64,000 bases of DNA from Gymnothorax reevesii (GCA_029721435.1 CM056574.1:28071001-28135000); one strand, 5' to 3'; shown: positions 23,303 to 36,031, counted from the first letter of the stretch. Translations and numbers: made by a program. The notes: a model not told the origin generated them from the sequence alone.

Positions 23303-23361
23303 ATTTCTTATGTACCAAAGGGGGGCCCAGCAGAGAAAGTTTGGGAACCACTGGATTAGTG

Positions 23362-26346
23362 TATGAATAAGTGTGCTTGGCTTTCATTTTTGAGCTCATT
23401 TTCTATTAATGCATTCATCATCTTTCAATTGTAAGGGAATACTATGTGAGTAAGTGCACTTGATTGTACTTTCTGGATGATTAGTGCTAAGTTAATGCAA
23501 CAGAGGATACTCTAAGGAAAGATTTCAAGGAACTGCACCTTGCGATGCATTTTGAACAACTAACATGTAAGTGCTTGCAACTGTGCATTCTGAGTAAGAA
23601 AATGAGCTTAATTGAATATTATGAGGCTATTAAGAGAGCCGGTAAGTGCCCTTCAGTGCATTTTAAACACTCAACAGATGAAATGTGGGGAATCAATAAG
23701 ATCCTTCTTCTGAAATGCTTTGTTTCGAGTTCTGAGGGGCTTAGATGAAAAGTGTGGTCTCAGGGAGGGGGTGAGTAGGTGAGAGGGTGCCGGTTTGATG
23801 TCTGATATCACACTGTCATGTCATACAAGGCAACAGCCATCCTGTTGTGGTGACACAAAGTTCTCTCTCTCTCTTCATCTGCACTTTAAAATGGAATAGG
23901 ATTTGTATCCCTTTGTGTTATGAACTCCAGCCTGTACGCATCTTCAGACGAGCAACTAAATGAACGCGGTATGATCTCAGCACGGTGGATGTTTACACGG
24001 TATAATCCTCTCGCAGCAGAACTGCATCACTTTATTTAAAGAAGGTTTACAACCTTCAATTCATAATAGTCCAGTCAACTCATTTCCACTCCATGGCTCA
24101 TTTCCATGGAAATAATGCATGACATAAAACTTTATCTCATATTTACTGCACTATAAAATTTAAGTATCTCATTTAGCACAAAGTTGCATCATACTTTCCT
24201 AAGGTATTGAGCCTTCACAAATGTGGCGAACCATCTAATAATCTGTACCTGCAGAAGTACTCTTTACTCTCATGTTGGATTTCAATCAAGGCAAATCAGG
24301 TTTGATGGGTGTGCAGACACACAAGAGGATTACGTGTATTTTATTTAACTTTTTTGATATTTAGCATCAAATGGCAATGACTCTTTCAAACTTTGTTGAT
24401 TGCTGTCGAACATCAGATAGGAATATTCATCAATTTGTTATGATCTGTGATTTCTGCCTGTTCTGGTTTATGATTATTTCCACTTGGTTTGTTTAGTTTA
24501 TGTATTCAGCGTCATCTGCCAGTTTTTGCACATCGTTTCCCCCTTTGATGTCTTGCGTTTCTATGTTCTTTGGCAGTGCAGGCCCCTGTCTGCGGGCTGT
24601 CACATTTCAGGTGATTTAGGGAGTTTCCGGTGTGTGACTTGGCCTAACCTAGTCATGGAAGAGGCAATCAGGATTTTAACATTTTTTTTTATTTGGGCCA
24701 TTTGTAGCAGTGGTGAAATAGGAAGGCTTGAACATCAAGGTCATAGTTCTCAATTTCTACAAAGTCTGTCAGAAAAACTGATTACATAGTGCGGAGCAAA
24801 CGTTGAGTTCTTACTGAGCTGTGACAGATCGTGGGGGGACACTTGTATGGTACAGCTTCAGGGAATTATATCAGATTTATTCCATGAATGGGCAAATGTC
24901 CCCAATGTTTTTTTTTTTTTTTTTGGAAAAAATTTGAGATTACAAATTAGATTTCAAAATCGACTGAATGGAAATTGGTTTCCACAACAACCTAAGAAGT
25001 TTTTCCCCCAGTTTTTTAGACTTTTCTCTGGCAAAGTGGCCAACTTTTTTTTTTTTTATAAAGTATTATCTTTTGTTTGTCTGTGGTTGCAAAGTAAACT
25101 AAATGATTATATCTCCAGAAGAGAACTCCTCTGGCACTCTGCTAAAGAGAACTGTAACCAAATATAAATACAGGTTGTGTCTTTTGTCCTGCTAAAGTAC
25201 ACATGGATCTTTTCCTTAAAATCCCCCTCTTGTGTATAAGAGGAGGAACAGGGGATTTGGACATTGAAAGCCTAAATAACAGTGTTTTCAGACTTCCATC
25301 CAAAGTCCATATTGTGTGACTGAGGTCTAAATTACAAGGCTTTGTTGAATTGATAACCCTAAATGGAAAGAACCTGGCCTCAGAGGTTCTGGGAAAATTC
25401 GAATGAAATAGACAAGCGACCATTACAGCTCCAAATTACCTGCTAATATTAGTATCGCTCCCATCCATTTGCGCTCCCACCCACCCGTATCAATCTCAAC
25501 GCCTGCATGGCTTTTGGCTATTAGGTATTGATCTCCACATCTATTTTCTGAACCTGGTGACATCATGCATGCTCAGTTACAGGTACTGATGCTGTATAGC
25601 AGTATGAGCAGGTAATATGTGGTGGAGACTGGTAATGGAAGTGATTGGCTCAAAATTGCGTGCTTTGTATGAGGCTGGGCCACAGGCCTGGACAGAATGC
25701 ATTTCTGACAACATCTATAGGAGCCCACAGCATAGGCTGGACTTTGATTGGCCCATTTTTCTGTTCTTATATTTGACACAGGCGTACATTTTTGTAAACA
25801 CATATAAACTTTCGGTCTGTTCTCTCTGTTCTTGCTCTTATTCATTCTCAGAAAATAAAGGACATCATTGTACCAGTAGGGATATGATGGTTTGTCCTCG
25901 GGCCTGTGCCCTTGGTAAAATGCCCATTGTACCCTTGAAAATGTACCTTTTCAGGCCTGGAAATGATATGCATAGTACCTTTAGGTCCAATGACAAGCCA
26001 TTTTGGGTACCTTAGTATAGATTACATTAGCTTAGATTACCTTGAGGTGCAGAAATGGACTCATATTGTGCCAATTTCTGAGAAAGTTGAGGCACAAATT
26101 ATTCCCCGACAATGGAAAATCGCACCTTTCCTTCTAATTGGCCTCAGCACATATCTCTCTGTCTGCCCATTTGTCTGTGCGACTGTTCTCTTTTTTTAGT
26201 TAGAGTGCTTTTAGTGATATCCACTATTCTTAAATACCCCAGGCATTTTGAAACTTGTTCAGATGATATTAACTCTTAACTCCAATTCTTATACTATGAG
26301 TGACGTTTTTCAAAAACTAAGGGTAGTCGCTCTGATTGAGGCCGAC
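23362..26346. other. Unassigned non-coding stretch
   Basis: About 3 kb with no recognisable gene or repeat family; poly-T runs near 24909 and 25047. Confidence 0.4.
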
Positions 26347-26587
26347 TGCTGCCCTACAAAGGCTAAGTGCAGTAACTATGCAAAAATTTAATCAGTAAAA
26401 AATGGCTTCAGAGTTTGTTTGCAGTCCCAACAAATAAATAGTCAGTACTTTTAATGATTAACTGACACACCATGGTGTAATTTCTGTCCAAATAAATCCT
26501 GACCTCAATATACCTATAGGCCCAAAACTGTGTCACTCACATTCTACCCAATGTGTAGTTACTGCATTTAGGCTTTGTAGGGCAGTA
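26347..26587. mobile_element. MITE with CTGCCCTACAAAG ends (about 241 bp)
   Basis: CTGCCCTACAAAGGCTAAGT near 26349 pairs with ATTTAGGCTTTGTAGGGCAG ending near 26586, and AGTAACTA / TAGTTACT extends the arms. The T-rich edges fit a TA target. Recalled as a common teleost Tc1/mariner-type MITE. Confidence 0.8.
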
Positions 26588-26987
26588 TGGCTTTCAGTCC
26601 TGTTTGCAGGAAGTGCGCCGTATTAAGTTACACACTCCAAAATTGATCTATTTTATTGCCTCTGTTATTATAAAGTAATTCCCATCATGTTGTGTGCTTC
26701 GATGATTTATGAAGTATGGCTATTTTTGGCATTTCTGGAAGACCTGGATCGCTCTGTCTGGACTACAGAGCCTGCTCACCTCTCTCAGCTGGAGTGCTGA
26801 TAATGTGCTGTTTGATCCAAATGGGCCTAAATTTCATCTCACTTTAAAAAGTCACAAAAAATTGGCTATGCCGCCCCAAAAAATGTGGTGGTTTAGCCAT
26901 TTACTTAAAAATTAAATTTCACACTGCCACCTTATCAGTATCCATCAGCAGACAGTTTGAATCCTTGAAAGAGGAACTTCTAGCGGG

Positions 26988-27545
26988 CCATTTTATCCCG
27001 GTAGTAGGTTGTTTCAGACCCCCTTCAGCCAGCAAGGACAGTTAATCTTTGTTGAGTATGGAACTTTCAACCCTAGATTTTAATGAGATTTTCTTTACTG
27101 GAGATTATAGCTGGGACTAGTTGTTCCCTGTCTCGGACAATCTACTTGTGACTCCTTTAATCTCACTCAGCTAATCGCAAACCCAACACATCCAAATCTC
27201 AAACGCCCTGAAAAATCCTCCTTCCTTGACCTAGTTTTAACAAATGCTCTATATAAATTTTCAGATTTTGGGACTATTGCAAATGACACGAGTGACCACT
27301 TTGTTATAGCTACAGTCAGGCATGCAAAGCTCCCAAAAGTAAGCCGTCTTTCATGATGTGTGGGAATTCAACTGGGACAACAGCTCTCTCATCTCTGATG
27401 TAGAACTGGCATGGAATTACTTCCATGATGATTTCAATAAAACCATAAGCAGGCATGCTCCATTCCGTAAATCCAGAGCGAAAGGTCAAAACAATCCTGT
27501 GAAACACACAAATCTACGCAATCACATCATTAAGGGCGAACAATA
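26988..27545 (+). pseudogene. APE-class LINE fragment (C-terminal APE and linker)
   Basis: Reads VVGCFRPPSASKDS, then a stop, then LDFNEIFFTGDYSWD (27076-27117, the GD.NW-type metal-binding motif) and a further stop. It continues LANPTHPNLK-like, KSSFLDLVLTNALYKFSDFG, and the catalytic-type SDHFVIATVRH (SDH at 27291-27299). After a stop near 27355 it reads FNWDNSSLISDVELAWNYFH and ISRHAPFRKSRAKG, typical of the linker before the RT. Both ends are truncated and no RT follows. The LINE type differs visibly from the one at 10.9-13.6 kb. Confidence 0.75.
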
Positions 27546-28099
27546 ATTGCACAGGCTTGGGCGTGTTAAAGTATTTCAACTGTGACAGAGAGCTTGTGTG
27601 GTTCAGTCTTTTGTTTCAGCTGGTATCAGACCTTGGTCTTTGCAGCAGGCTTACTGAAATCAATTTAAAAAAGGGAGAGGAAGAAAATGCAGTGAAATAA
27701 TGATGGAGCGAAGCCGCATAATGCTGAGCGATCCAGGGTAGGAACCTGTGAAACTCACTGCCGCAGCTCATTGATCTGGGAGGACTTAGTACTGTTGTTA
27801 GGAAATAAGAGTGAAAAAAGAGTGCAGTGACCAGCATTTTCCATGTCAAATTCGTGTTATAGGCAACCATGATTTTCACCAGAGCACACTCACAGTCAAT
27901 GAAAACGCACAGGTGAATATTTCGCTTATTTTTAATATTATTTTTGGTCATATCAATTCAGCATTTCAGAAATAGGTAAACATGGCTGTCTATTGTCATG
28001 TCTATTGACATGAAAAATAAATAAAAAACAATAGAAGATGGCTGCCAACTCATTTGAAACATGCCCCTCAAAGGTGTTCAATTCAAATTAAGGTGTCCA
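27546..28099. other. Unassigned spacer
   Basis: No feature recognised. If the adjoining Tc1 relic had a left terminal repeat here, it is no longer detectable by eye. Confidence 0.4.
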
Positions 28100-29096
28100 T
28101 CAATACCGCGTATGTCCACCACCAGCAGCCGAGCAAGCTGTGATTCTCCGCCTCATACTGGACACCAGATGACGGATTCTGTTTTGTGGAATGTTGTCCC
28201 ACTCTTCCTGAACTTCTGCGAACAGCCCTCGCTGCATTTCAGGGGTTAGGTTCAGGAGTTTCTTCAGATCATCCCAAAGATGCTCTATTGGGTTCAGATC
28301 AGGTGAGCATGCTGGCCAGGGCAGGACATTGCCGTCCTCATTCTGTAGGAAGACCGTAGTAACGCGCGCTGCATGGGGACGGGCATTGTCCTGCTGAAAC
28401 GTTGTCTCTCGGCGGTGATTGCGCAGGTACGGAATCACATCGGGTCTGAGGACGGTGTTAATTACCGTTGTGCAGTCAAATTGCCCTGTTTGACCACCAA
28501 TGGTGTTCTGTAATTGGCCGATACTCCAGCTCACACCATAATACTTGGACCACCCCACCAATCTTGTTGTCTCATACGGCAGCTGGCGTAACGTTCTTTG
28601 CGTCGCCGCCACACGTGTTCTCGTCCATCAGCTCTATCCATGCAACTCCATGTCTCGTCATCGAACACTACAGAGTTCCAGTGAGAGTATGGTCCATCTG
28701 TCATGCTGCCTGCACCACAAGGACCTTGCTTGACGACGTGCTGGTGTCAGAACCAGGCTTCTCATTCAGCTTAAACTTGTGAAGCCAGCTTCGAACAGTG
28801 GGGCTGCTCACACGGGGATTGTTCCTACCCACTGTCTCTCGTGCTGTGCGGGAAGCATTGCGGAAACGGTCCCGCAGGTGCAGGTTCTGCATCTGCCAAT
28901 CCTGACGCCTTGTGGTCACCTGCTGTCTCCTTGGGCGGTGGTGGTCATTCACTGACCCTGTGGAACGGTTGCGCTGGACAAGTCAAGCAATGGTAGACTG
29001 ATTGCATCCCAATCTGCGAGCTTTCTGGCTCCGATTCTAACCTCCCTCCAACATTGCAAGGGCACGATGACGTTCTTCACGCGATAAGCATGGCAT
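28100..29096 (-). pseudogene. Tc1-like transposase, frameshifted
   Basis: Starts MPCLSREERHRALAMLEGG at 29096, followed by a stop and NRSQKARRLGCNQSTIA, another stop, then RPRRQQVTTRRQDWQM. The first Asp (WNSVVFDDETWS, near 28670) is in a different frame from its neighbours. The second Asp is in FQQDNARPHAARV near 28390 and the Glu in SPDLNPIEHLWDD near 28290. The end is SSMRRRITACSAAGGGHTRY. It is related to the element at 17.0-18.0 kb by shared blocks such as RVTT-RQD and SMRRR. No matching terminal repeats were found. Confidence 0.9.
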
Positions 29097-29330
29097 GCCG
29101 AAACCATCTGGCTAATGTTAAACTGTATTTGATCTTTGCAATATATTCCCTGACCAAATGACGCTAAAAGACGCTCCTTCGAGACAAGCCAATAGCTGAT
29201 CCATAGAATCAACTGATTTTATGTGTACAGCTCCTAAAATCACTGAAGCATGACCGACACCAAACTGCATGATTTTTGAGATGAGAAATAGCCCTGCGAG
29301 CAATACAAAACAAAACGCCCGCGTTTGAAC

Positions 29331-29425
29331 ACCCTCGGCCTGACGGTGCACACACGGACAGACAGACAGACAGACGACAAACTGATGACAATACCCTTCG
29401 GCATGAAGTTGGGCCGAGGGTAAAA
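29331..29425 (+). mobile_element. GGAC-core inverted-arm element, copy b
   Basis: ACCCTCGGCC (29331-29340) and GGCCGAGGGT (29412-29421) are exact inverted arms. They enclose a GACA/GGAC tandem core at 29353-29380, and a TAAAAACC tail follows. Same layout as copy a but with unrelated arm sequence. Confidence 0.65.
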
Positions 29426-31589
29426 ACCAAGACTAAAAACATTCCCATAAAGAAATAGAGGTAAAAATTTACCTATGCGCTTTCATTGACTGCGTGTAAA
29501 ATTACCGCATTAACCAGTTATGAAATGCATCTGCAATCAACTCCTAATGATGGCCAGATAACCAAAGGTAATAATGAAAAAACACCATTATCATACACAG
29601 TTCAATAACACAATGAGCAGAATTTCACTCTTCCTGCAAACAGCCACTCAAACTCAAAAGACCATGGACATATATACTGTATCTGAGAGGACTTATAAGC
29701 AATAGCACATCCAATCAAACACATAAATATTTCCATAACCCCTCTTCGTGTCTCTTGGAGATCTTAATTCAATCGTTAATTAAAATAACACTTTGAATGT
29801 GATGTGTTGAAACTGACAGGTCTTTTTTTTAAGTCATCTCTGAAACTGCAATATCTAAAGGGACAAAATACAACTTGCATAAAAGTACCGTAAAACAAGC
29901 AAACAAAAATAATAGCTTTCTGAGTCCAGAAACCTTGGTTTCAAAGGTTTTAAAGTTTCTCACCAAGTTGAACGGGGTAAGATGTCTTCTCAGGAGATAA
30001 AATGAATAAAATAAGTTTTTTTTCCCCCCTTAAAAGCAAGAGCAAAACACATTTTAATTTGAACTTAATGACACCTCCCCGGGGAAAAAAATAAAAACTC
30101 TGAGCTACTCTTCATGCCAAATACCCGAGGCATCTAAATACCTGACTCAGAGAGAGTGCTTTGGGCAATAACGAAACAAACAACAAAAAATAAATAAATG
30201 AATAAATAGACCTGCTGCTGCCTTTCCCTCGCATGTCAGATCAATGCGGCGGACAGCAGGGTGTTTCTCTCCGCTGTGAACGGTGGCTGACGCATTTCTT
30301 TAAGGTGGCAGAGATGCACATCTAATGCGCACGTGCAGCTTTCTTCTTTTCACAGTTTCACACCCTTATACTCATATTTACAGAAAGTGAAATAATCTTA
30401 AGAGTAAATTAAAAAACAAAAAAAAAAATAGCATTACCAAGCTTTTGACCTGTTGCTATCAGGTATTCTTTTTTTTTTTTTGAAAACACCGCAGGGAAAG
30501 ATTTGAACAAAAAAAGCAAAATCCACGCACTGGGACTTACAATACCAAATTTAATCTAGCAGGGCTCCATCTTTCTCTGTTTTTCTCATTAACTTCATGT
30601 TGCTGAGTTTAAATGTAGCCTTGGAATAATCGGCAAGGGGGGAAAAAAAATCTAATTACGACACAGCAGGAGTTCACTCAGCTCAAGAGTCACAAGCTTT
30701 CCATGCCTGCCATTCATTCCTTTTTTAAACTGGGAGCAGCTGGTGTCTGGACTTGTGTGTATAAGGTCTAAAATATTAATAAAACAAGTCAGGTACCTTT
30801 CAGCACCCTAAGCGTGGTCACGGTTGTGGTCCTATTCAACATTTTTTGAAATATGGCCAGTGCACCTGCTGAGATTAGCTGCAACAAATTGAGATTTTTG
30901 ATTTATCGATCGCTTTGCGGAGACCCAAATGCAGACAGAGTGCGGTGGCAGGCAGATGGGAGCGCTGGTGGAGGGGGGAGTTTTCAAAGGAGAGCTGGGC
31001 CTATCAGAATGGAGAATGAAGGAAGCCAACGAACTGCAATTTTGTACTTTGCTAATCCGCTATATTTACAGGACTGTGCCATTTTTATTTTAAGTCATTT
31101 TTTTAAAGAATATGTTTCTGAAAGAAATTGATTCACTTATCTGTAAAATTACATTGATCGTAAAAAATTACAATGCAACAAAAGATTCCAATTGCTATTG
31201 GAAATCTCTTACAAACTTTACATACGTGCTGTGATAAAGTACAGTATTACTAGTATTTTTATTTTTTTTTTCATATCTCTCATAATGTTTCACACCATAA
31301 ATTTCATTTCTAGTAGCAAAAAAATCTATCAAATCCATCCTGGATCTTCGTGAAAAATGAATTGCTCCTTTCGTGACTACATCAACAAATTAAACACTTT
31401 TAGTAATTATTTTGATGACAGGGTTCTCGTTCTTGACACACCAAGGCATAAATTCTGCCATCCCTGCTGAATCTAAACAATATTTAAATTGAGCCTGTCT
31501 GAAAATATCAACTAGGCAAGAAGCTGCACATGATGCCACAATCTAAAGATAATCAGGAACAAATGAGAAAAAATTAGTTTACATTGATG
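29426..31589. other. Unassigned non-coding stretch
   Basis: About 2.2 kb with A- and T-rich tracts (near 30185, 30420, 30468) but no recognised gene or repeat family. Confidence 0.4.
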
Positions 31590-32330
31590 GTCTGGAAAGG
31601 GTTACGAAGCCATTTCTCAGGCTCTGGGACTCCAGTAAACAACAGTGAGAGCCATTATCTACAAATGGAGAAAACCTGGAACAGCAGTGACCCCTCTCAA
31701 AAGTGGCTGGCCGAACAATGTTTTTCTAAGAGCAAATCCACGACTCATTCAGGAGTTTGCAGAATTCCCAGATTAACAACAAAAGACCTGCAGGCCTAAA
31801 TGCTGCCCTGAAGAGTAAAAGCTTAAAGGCAAATAGGCTCATCTCACAGGATATTCTGGATATTCTGTGGAGCGAAGAGTCGCAAGTGGAAATTTTTGAA
31901 AGACATTGTTTCATTTGGCCTAAAGCTAATACAACATTCCACAATGAGAACATCATACCAACAGTCAAACACAGTGCTGGTAGTGTGATGGCCTGATGGA
32001 CCTGGGCAATATGCCATAAGTGATAGAACCATGAATTGTGCTCGCTACCACAAAATCCTGATGGAGAATGTTTGATTAGCTTAACCAAAGCAAAAGCGCA
32101 GTTGGATAATACAGCAGGAAAACGATCAAAAACATGCAAGCAAATCGACCTCTGAATGGCTCAAAAGAAACAAAATGGAGGCTTTGGAGTGGCCTACTGA
32201 AAGTACTGACTTGAATCCAATTGAGATGCGATGACATAAACTTAAACAGGTAGTTTAATCCCAAAAACTCACCAATGTGGCTCATGATAATAATTCCCCC
32301 TGTTAAGGTTTTCAATGACCCTTTACTTTC
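31590..32330 (+). pseudogene. Tc1-like transposase, highly decayed
   Basis: N-terminal traces include LRLWDSSKQQ and SHYLQMEKTWNSSDPSQKW. The first catalytic position reads ILWSEESQVEIF, with Glu in place of Asp at 31874. FHNENIIPTVKHSAGSVMA follows. The second catalytic position reads IQQENDQKHASKSTSEW, again Glu for Asp (32118). The third motif STDLNPIEM keeps its Glu (32223). Many stops and frame changes occur. The family match is clear from the order of motifs. Confidence 0.85.
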
Positions 32331-33678
32331 AATAAATTAAATGATCTTTTAAAAGCTGCATTTTGTGTTTACTCCAATTGTCTTTGTCTTTAATGGAAAT
32401 TATACTGTACCTAATGTACAATAATAGAATTGAACGCACAAGATCCCCCCAACACCTTAAATACATGCCATGTTCCATCTGTTCAAGTAGACTTCATTAT
32501 AGTGCCAGTACACAAGGTGTTTGGCCAAGACTTTTGATACTTAATGTGAGACAACGAAATAGAGGCGCTTCACTCAGCCCTTTCCTTTCATAGGTAAAGA
32601 ATCGAGTTGATTTCCCGACCAAGTGCGATGACACTCAGACACAAACACGTACGCCTTGGAAAATTATCTGCAATAAACTGCAACTAAGGCATAATTGTGA
32701 GAGATAGGTGATTTTCCCTATTGTGACCATGAAATTCTTCCTGATTCACTGAAATTGAGAATTGTTCTGATTGACCACCAGTAATGGAGAAGGGAGATAT
32801 ATGCTGACTGAGGAAGCATATTGTGTGGCAGATCAGAGGATTGGACAGTTTTTTTGCCTTCAACTCTCAGCCTGTGATTAAAGCTCATCTACTAAACACA
32901 GGGACGGTGGAATTAAAAGAGTTTATGCGGTGGTTTCAGAAAATGTGCAAATTCTCTTTTTTCTCAATTTAGCCCAATACCTTGTTTTCAAAGTCCAATT
33001 ATGCAAATGAAAACAGTGCCAGACAAATGTAAGTCTTCCTAAAATTGCTATTGTAAATGGGTGTTTCCCGATAGGACGCTTTACAGAGACTATTTTACAC
33101 TGTAAAAATTGATACTTTGGATCAAATTTAAAAAATTGCGTCAATTTGTCACATCTAATTTTTTTAGTTTTTCTCAAATTACAAAAAAAATAGTTTGAAC
33201 AAAGTAAATAATGTAGTAATGTTAATTCAAAAATATAATTAAGAATAAGGAAAGTTTTCGAATACAATGAAATCATAATTTCAACTTGCAATTTGCAATT
33301 TATGCTTTGCATTAACTTATATTTTCACCCTGGCTTGAGCCAAAATCTTACCTAACTACAAAGTAATATGTTGTATGAATACAATGTATTTTTTCACTTT
33401 CAGAAAAACTAATGAAATTGCGTCAAGTTGTCACAAGTAATCTAATTACTTACCTCCAAGATAAAATTATGAAAAGACACAGTTCAACTTCTCACATTTC
33501 TTTTATTAAATTTCTAACATTACAGTAACCTTTTCAAATGGTTTTGAGGTGAGCTGGGCTCACTCATGAGTGGCACCTGGTGCACAGCGACGGCAACGGG
33601 ACCACAGGTACTGGCGGCGCCAAGCAAAGTTCCAGAACTGGGACTGAGGCTGCTCGTCACGCGGCCCGGCACAGGGTG
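32331..33678. other. Unassigned AT-rich stretch
   Basis: No gene recognised; the end near 33560-33678 is locally GC-richer. Confidence 0.4.
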
Positions 33679-35024
33679 GTGTGTGTTAGAGGGTGACACG
33701 GGAGTGGATTTTCATTCCTGTCCCGTCCCACTCCCACAGAGAAAATTTGTGTCCTGTCCCGTCCCACTCCCAGTAAAGTGACTCCCACTCCCATCCCGCT
33801 CCCATTCAAAATGACTCCCACTCCTGTACCGCTCCCATTTTTTTCCCCTTCTAGCCTCTATGCATACACGATATTTGACTTGATCTTCTCCCGATTATTT
33901 TAAGATTAAAACTGCAGACTACCAAGTATTTTTAAAAAATGCCAGCAAGAACAGTTCATCTGTGGTAATATAGGAAAGTTTTATTTGGAAAAAGAAAAAA
34001 AATGCTCATGATTCAAATATTACATAAAAACACAACTGCCATTTCAGTCTGGTTTGGCACTATGGATTTTATTTATTATTTGCCTATTTGCTAGAAAACA
34101 CTGCCCAGAAAGCAATCAGGGCTAACTAATTCATTATTGCAAAATAAGTCCATGTTATTGTAAGTGTGTATGTTGTGTGTATGTCGGATCATATAAAATG
34201 TATAAAATCATTAAGCTGTATCACACCCCTCAGCCTGAGTTTAGCTATGGCCCTCTACTTACGATGATGCAGAAAGAAAGCACCTTAATCGCGAAAAGCT
34301 ATATTAACACCCGACAGCAAAGTGCGAATACGATTTTATTAACAGCACTTGCAAAACCTGCCGGTATGTTTATACTGTTCAGTAGCGAGGCTAGATTAAA
34401 ATAATCTGTAGGCCTACAGAGCATTCATATTTACTTGAATAAAATAACGCAATCTCGATTATTTCTACTTTATATTCATTGGATTTTGTTCGGTGTCACT
34501 AACTAGTTTATTATTTTTATGATCAGTGCAGGATTAAAAAGCGGCGAGTGCTAGACCACAATCATTGTAACCAGCTCATTTTACCAGCCTCAGATATTTG
34601 AAAAAATACATTCAGAGCGCATTTATCGAAATGGCAGGCTCGACGCATGATTTGCCCAACAGTTTTGCTGAGAGCAAGGCAGGCATCTTCGATGTAAGTG
34701 CAGTATTCTGAGTATGGACTGCGCAGTCAGTGGTTCCAAGACCGTGCGTCGGTGCAAGGCTCGTAAAGACAAAAAATGTCTGAAGATACTCCTTTAGTGG
34801 TTCGGTACAAGATCGCTGTACGCAAATGAGTTTCTGTTGGGGTCTGGAACTCAAGTGGTAATAAAAATTTCGCTTCCCGCTCCCGTCTGCTCCCGTTAAC
34901 TTTTTACTCCCGTACCGTCCCAATCACGTGATTAATAGTAAAGTTGACTCCCATCCCGCGGGAATCCTGCGGGAATCCCGTGACCCGTGGGATTCCCGAA
35001 CAAATGTCAGCCTCTGGTGTGTGT
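33679..35024. mobile_element. hAT-like element rich in CCCGTCCC / CCCACTCCC (1,330 bp)
   Basis: The element starts TAGAGGGTGACA at 33687 and ends TGTCAGCCTCTG at 35016, inverted with few mismatches. GTGTGTGT flanks both sides (33679-33686 and 35017-35024), an 8-bp duplication, though of low complexity. Both subterminal zones hold many copies of CCCGTCCCACTCCC-like motifs, in complementary orientation at the other end as CGGGAATCCC-like motifs. No transposase was recognised. A segment near 34813-34855 is shared with the hAT element at 22255-23361. Confidence 0.75.
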
Positions 35025-35099
35025 GGGGAGAGGAGAAGGAAGACCGGGGCTGGAGCACAGCGCAGAGCCGCAGTATCGTACAGTCTGTATGCTGGCTGC

Positions 35100-35241
35100 A
35101 GATTTTCTATTTTAGAAAATAAAAATAGTCCTGGAAAAATGAATATTTTTTCATACAATAGTATTCATTTTCCATACTTTTCCAGACATGGAAATGTATA
35201 AAATCAAATTCCATACTTTTCCATATTGCGTAGGAACCCTG
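35100..35241 (-). mobile_element. Terminus of a hAT-like element
   Basis: Read on the minus strand from 35241 it starts CAGGGTTCCTACGC and continues with repeated TGGAAAAGTATGGAA units, as in a common fish hAT-like family. The opposite end is not apparent. Confidence 0.5.
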
Positions 35242-35961
35242 TACACCTGATACTCTGCTGCATAACTGAAATGGCATTCAAATATGACCACTTACCCATT
35301 AAACGTTGCTGCTACTATATGATAATTGCAGGCCTAGAAGAAAGGAGACACTAGTTAAGGAGAGCAAAATAACAGGCACAAACAAGACTACAGTGTTTTC
35401 CATTGGAACACATACAAACCCAGTCTTTCCCCTTTTGTTTATACGAAAAATAAGCTTCAGGTCACTGAAAACTATCATTTCTGAAAACTTCAGCCAAAGT
35501 GTAAATAAAAAAAAACTCCGTTTTCACGTTTGCATATATCCCTTTCCCCCTGTATAACGTTACACGTAGACATGAAAACGAAACAAAATCCACGGTGACT
35601 GTTACTGTAAAACTGTGAGGAAAGTGCACCACAGTTACTCCGTACTTCTGTGGAAGTTGGTGTGAAGCAGGACTTAAGTTAACTGAAGCAATGCACTAAG
35701 ACACATGTCCGCAGCTGAGTTCACAAAGCGGCGTCTGGTAAGCTAATGCCACCCCGTATCGATCCGCTAAATAACGTTAGCTTAATGTTAACGATGCCGT
35801 ACCAAACAGTCACGGCTAATCATCGATGTCGTGTGATAAAAGACAGCGTAAAGTTGCCTTGTATAAGAGTGGTGTATAAATGTATACACATTTTCAACGG
35901 TCATGCATATTTCTTATCGATTTCTTTCTCATTTCTTCCGTGGAGCCTCATGCGAGAAAAG

Positions 35962-36031
35962 AAGATGGCGGAGAATTCAAAGTTCAAGTCTGGTTGTAGC
36001 GGGACGTCAGTACATACGCACGTCACGTGAC
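35962..36031 (+). promoter_or_regulatory. YY1-like and palindromic E-box sites
   Basis: AAGATGGCGGA (35962-35972) matches the YY1 core, and GTCACGTGAC (36022-36031) is a perfect CLEAR/USF-type E-box. Both lie in a locally CpG-richer patch, and the ATG at 35965 opens a short frame (MAENSKFKSGCSG). Together they suggest a promoter or first exon, but no TATA box, splice site or downstream exon was identified. Confidence 0.25.

Larger units (their letters stand above)
22255..23361. mobile_element. hAT-type element with perfect 8-bp target duplication
   Basis: The ends CAGTGGTTCCCAAA (22263) and TTTGGGAACCACTG (to 23353) are exact inverted copies. GATTAGTG flanks both sides (22255-22262 and 23354-23361). 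Inner arms also pair: GGACACCAACAGAAAATTAT near 22315 with TTTCTGTTGGTGTCCGG near 23005. No transposase frame was recognised. It contains a solo LTR at 22558-22988 and an adjoining T/G homopolymer near its right end. This is one of the clearest elements in the window. Confidence 0.95.
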
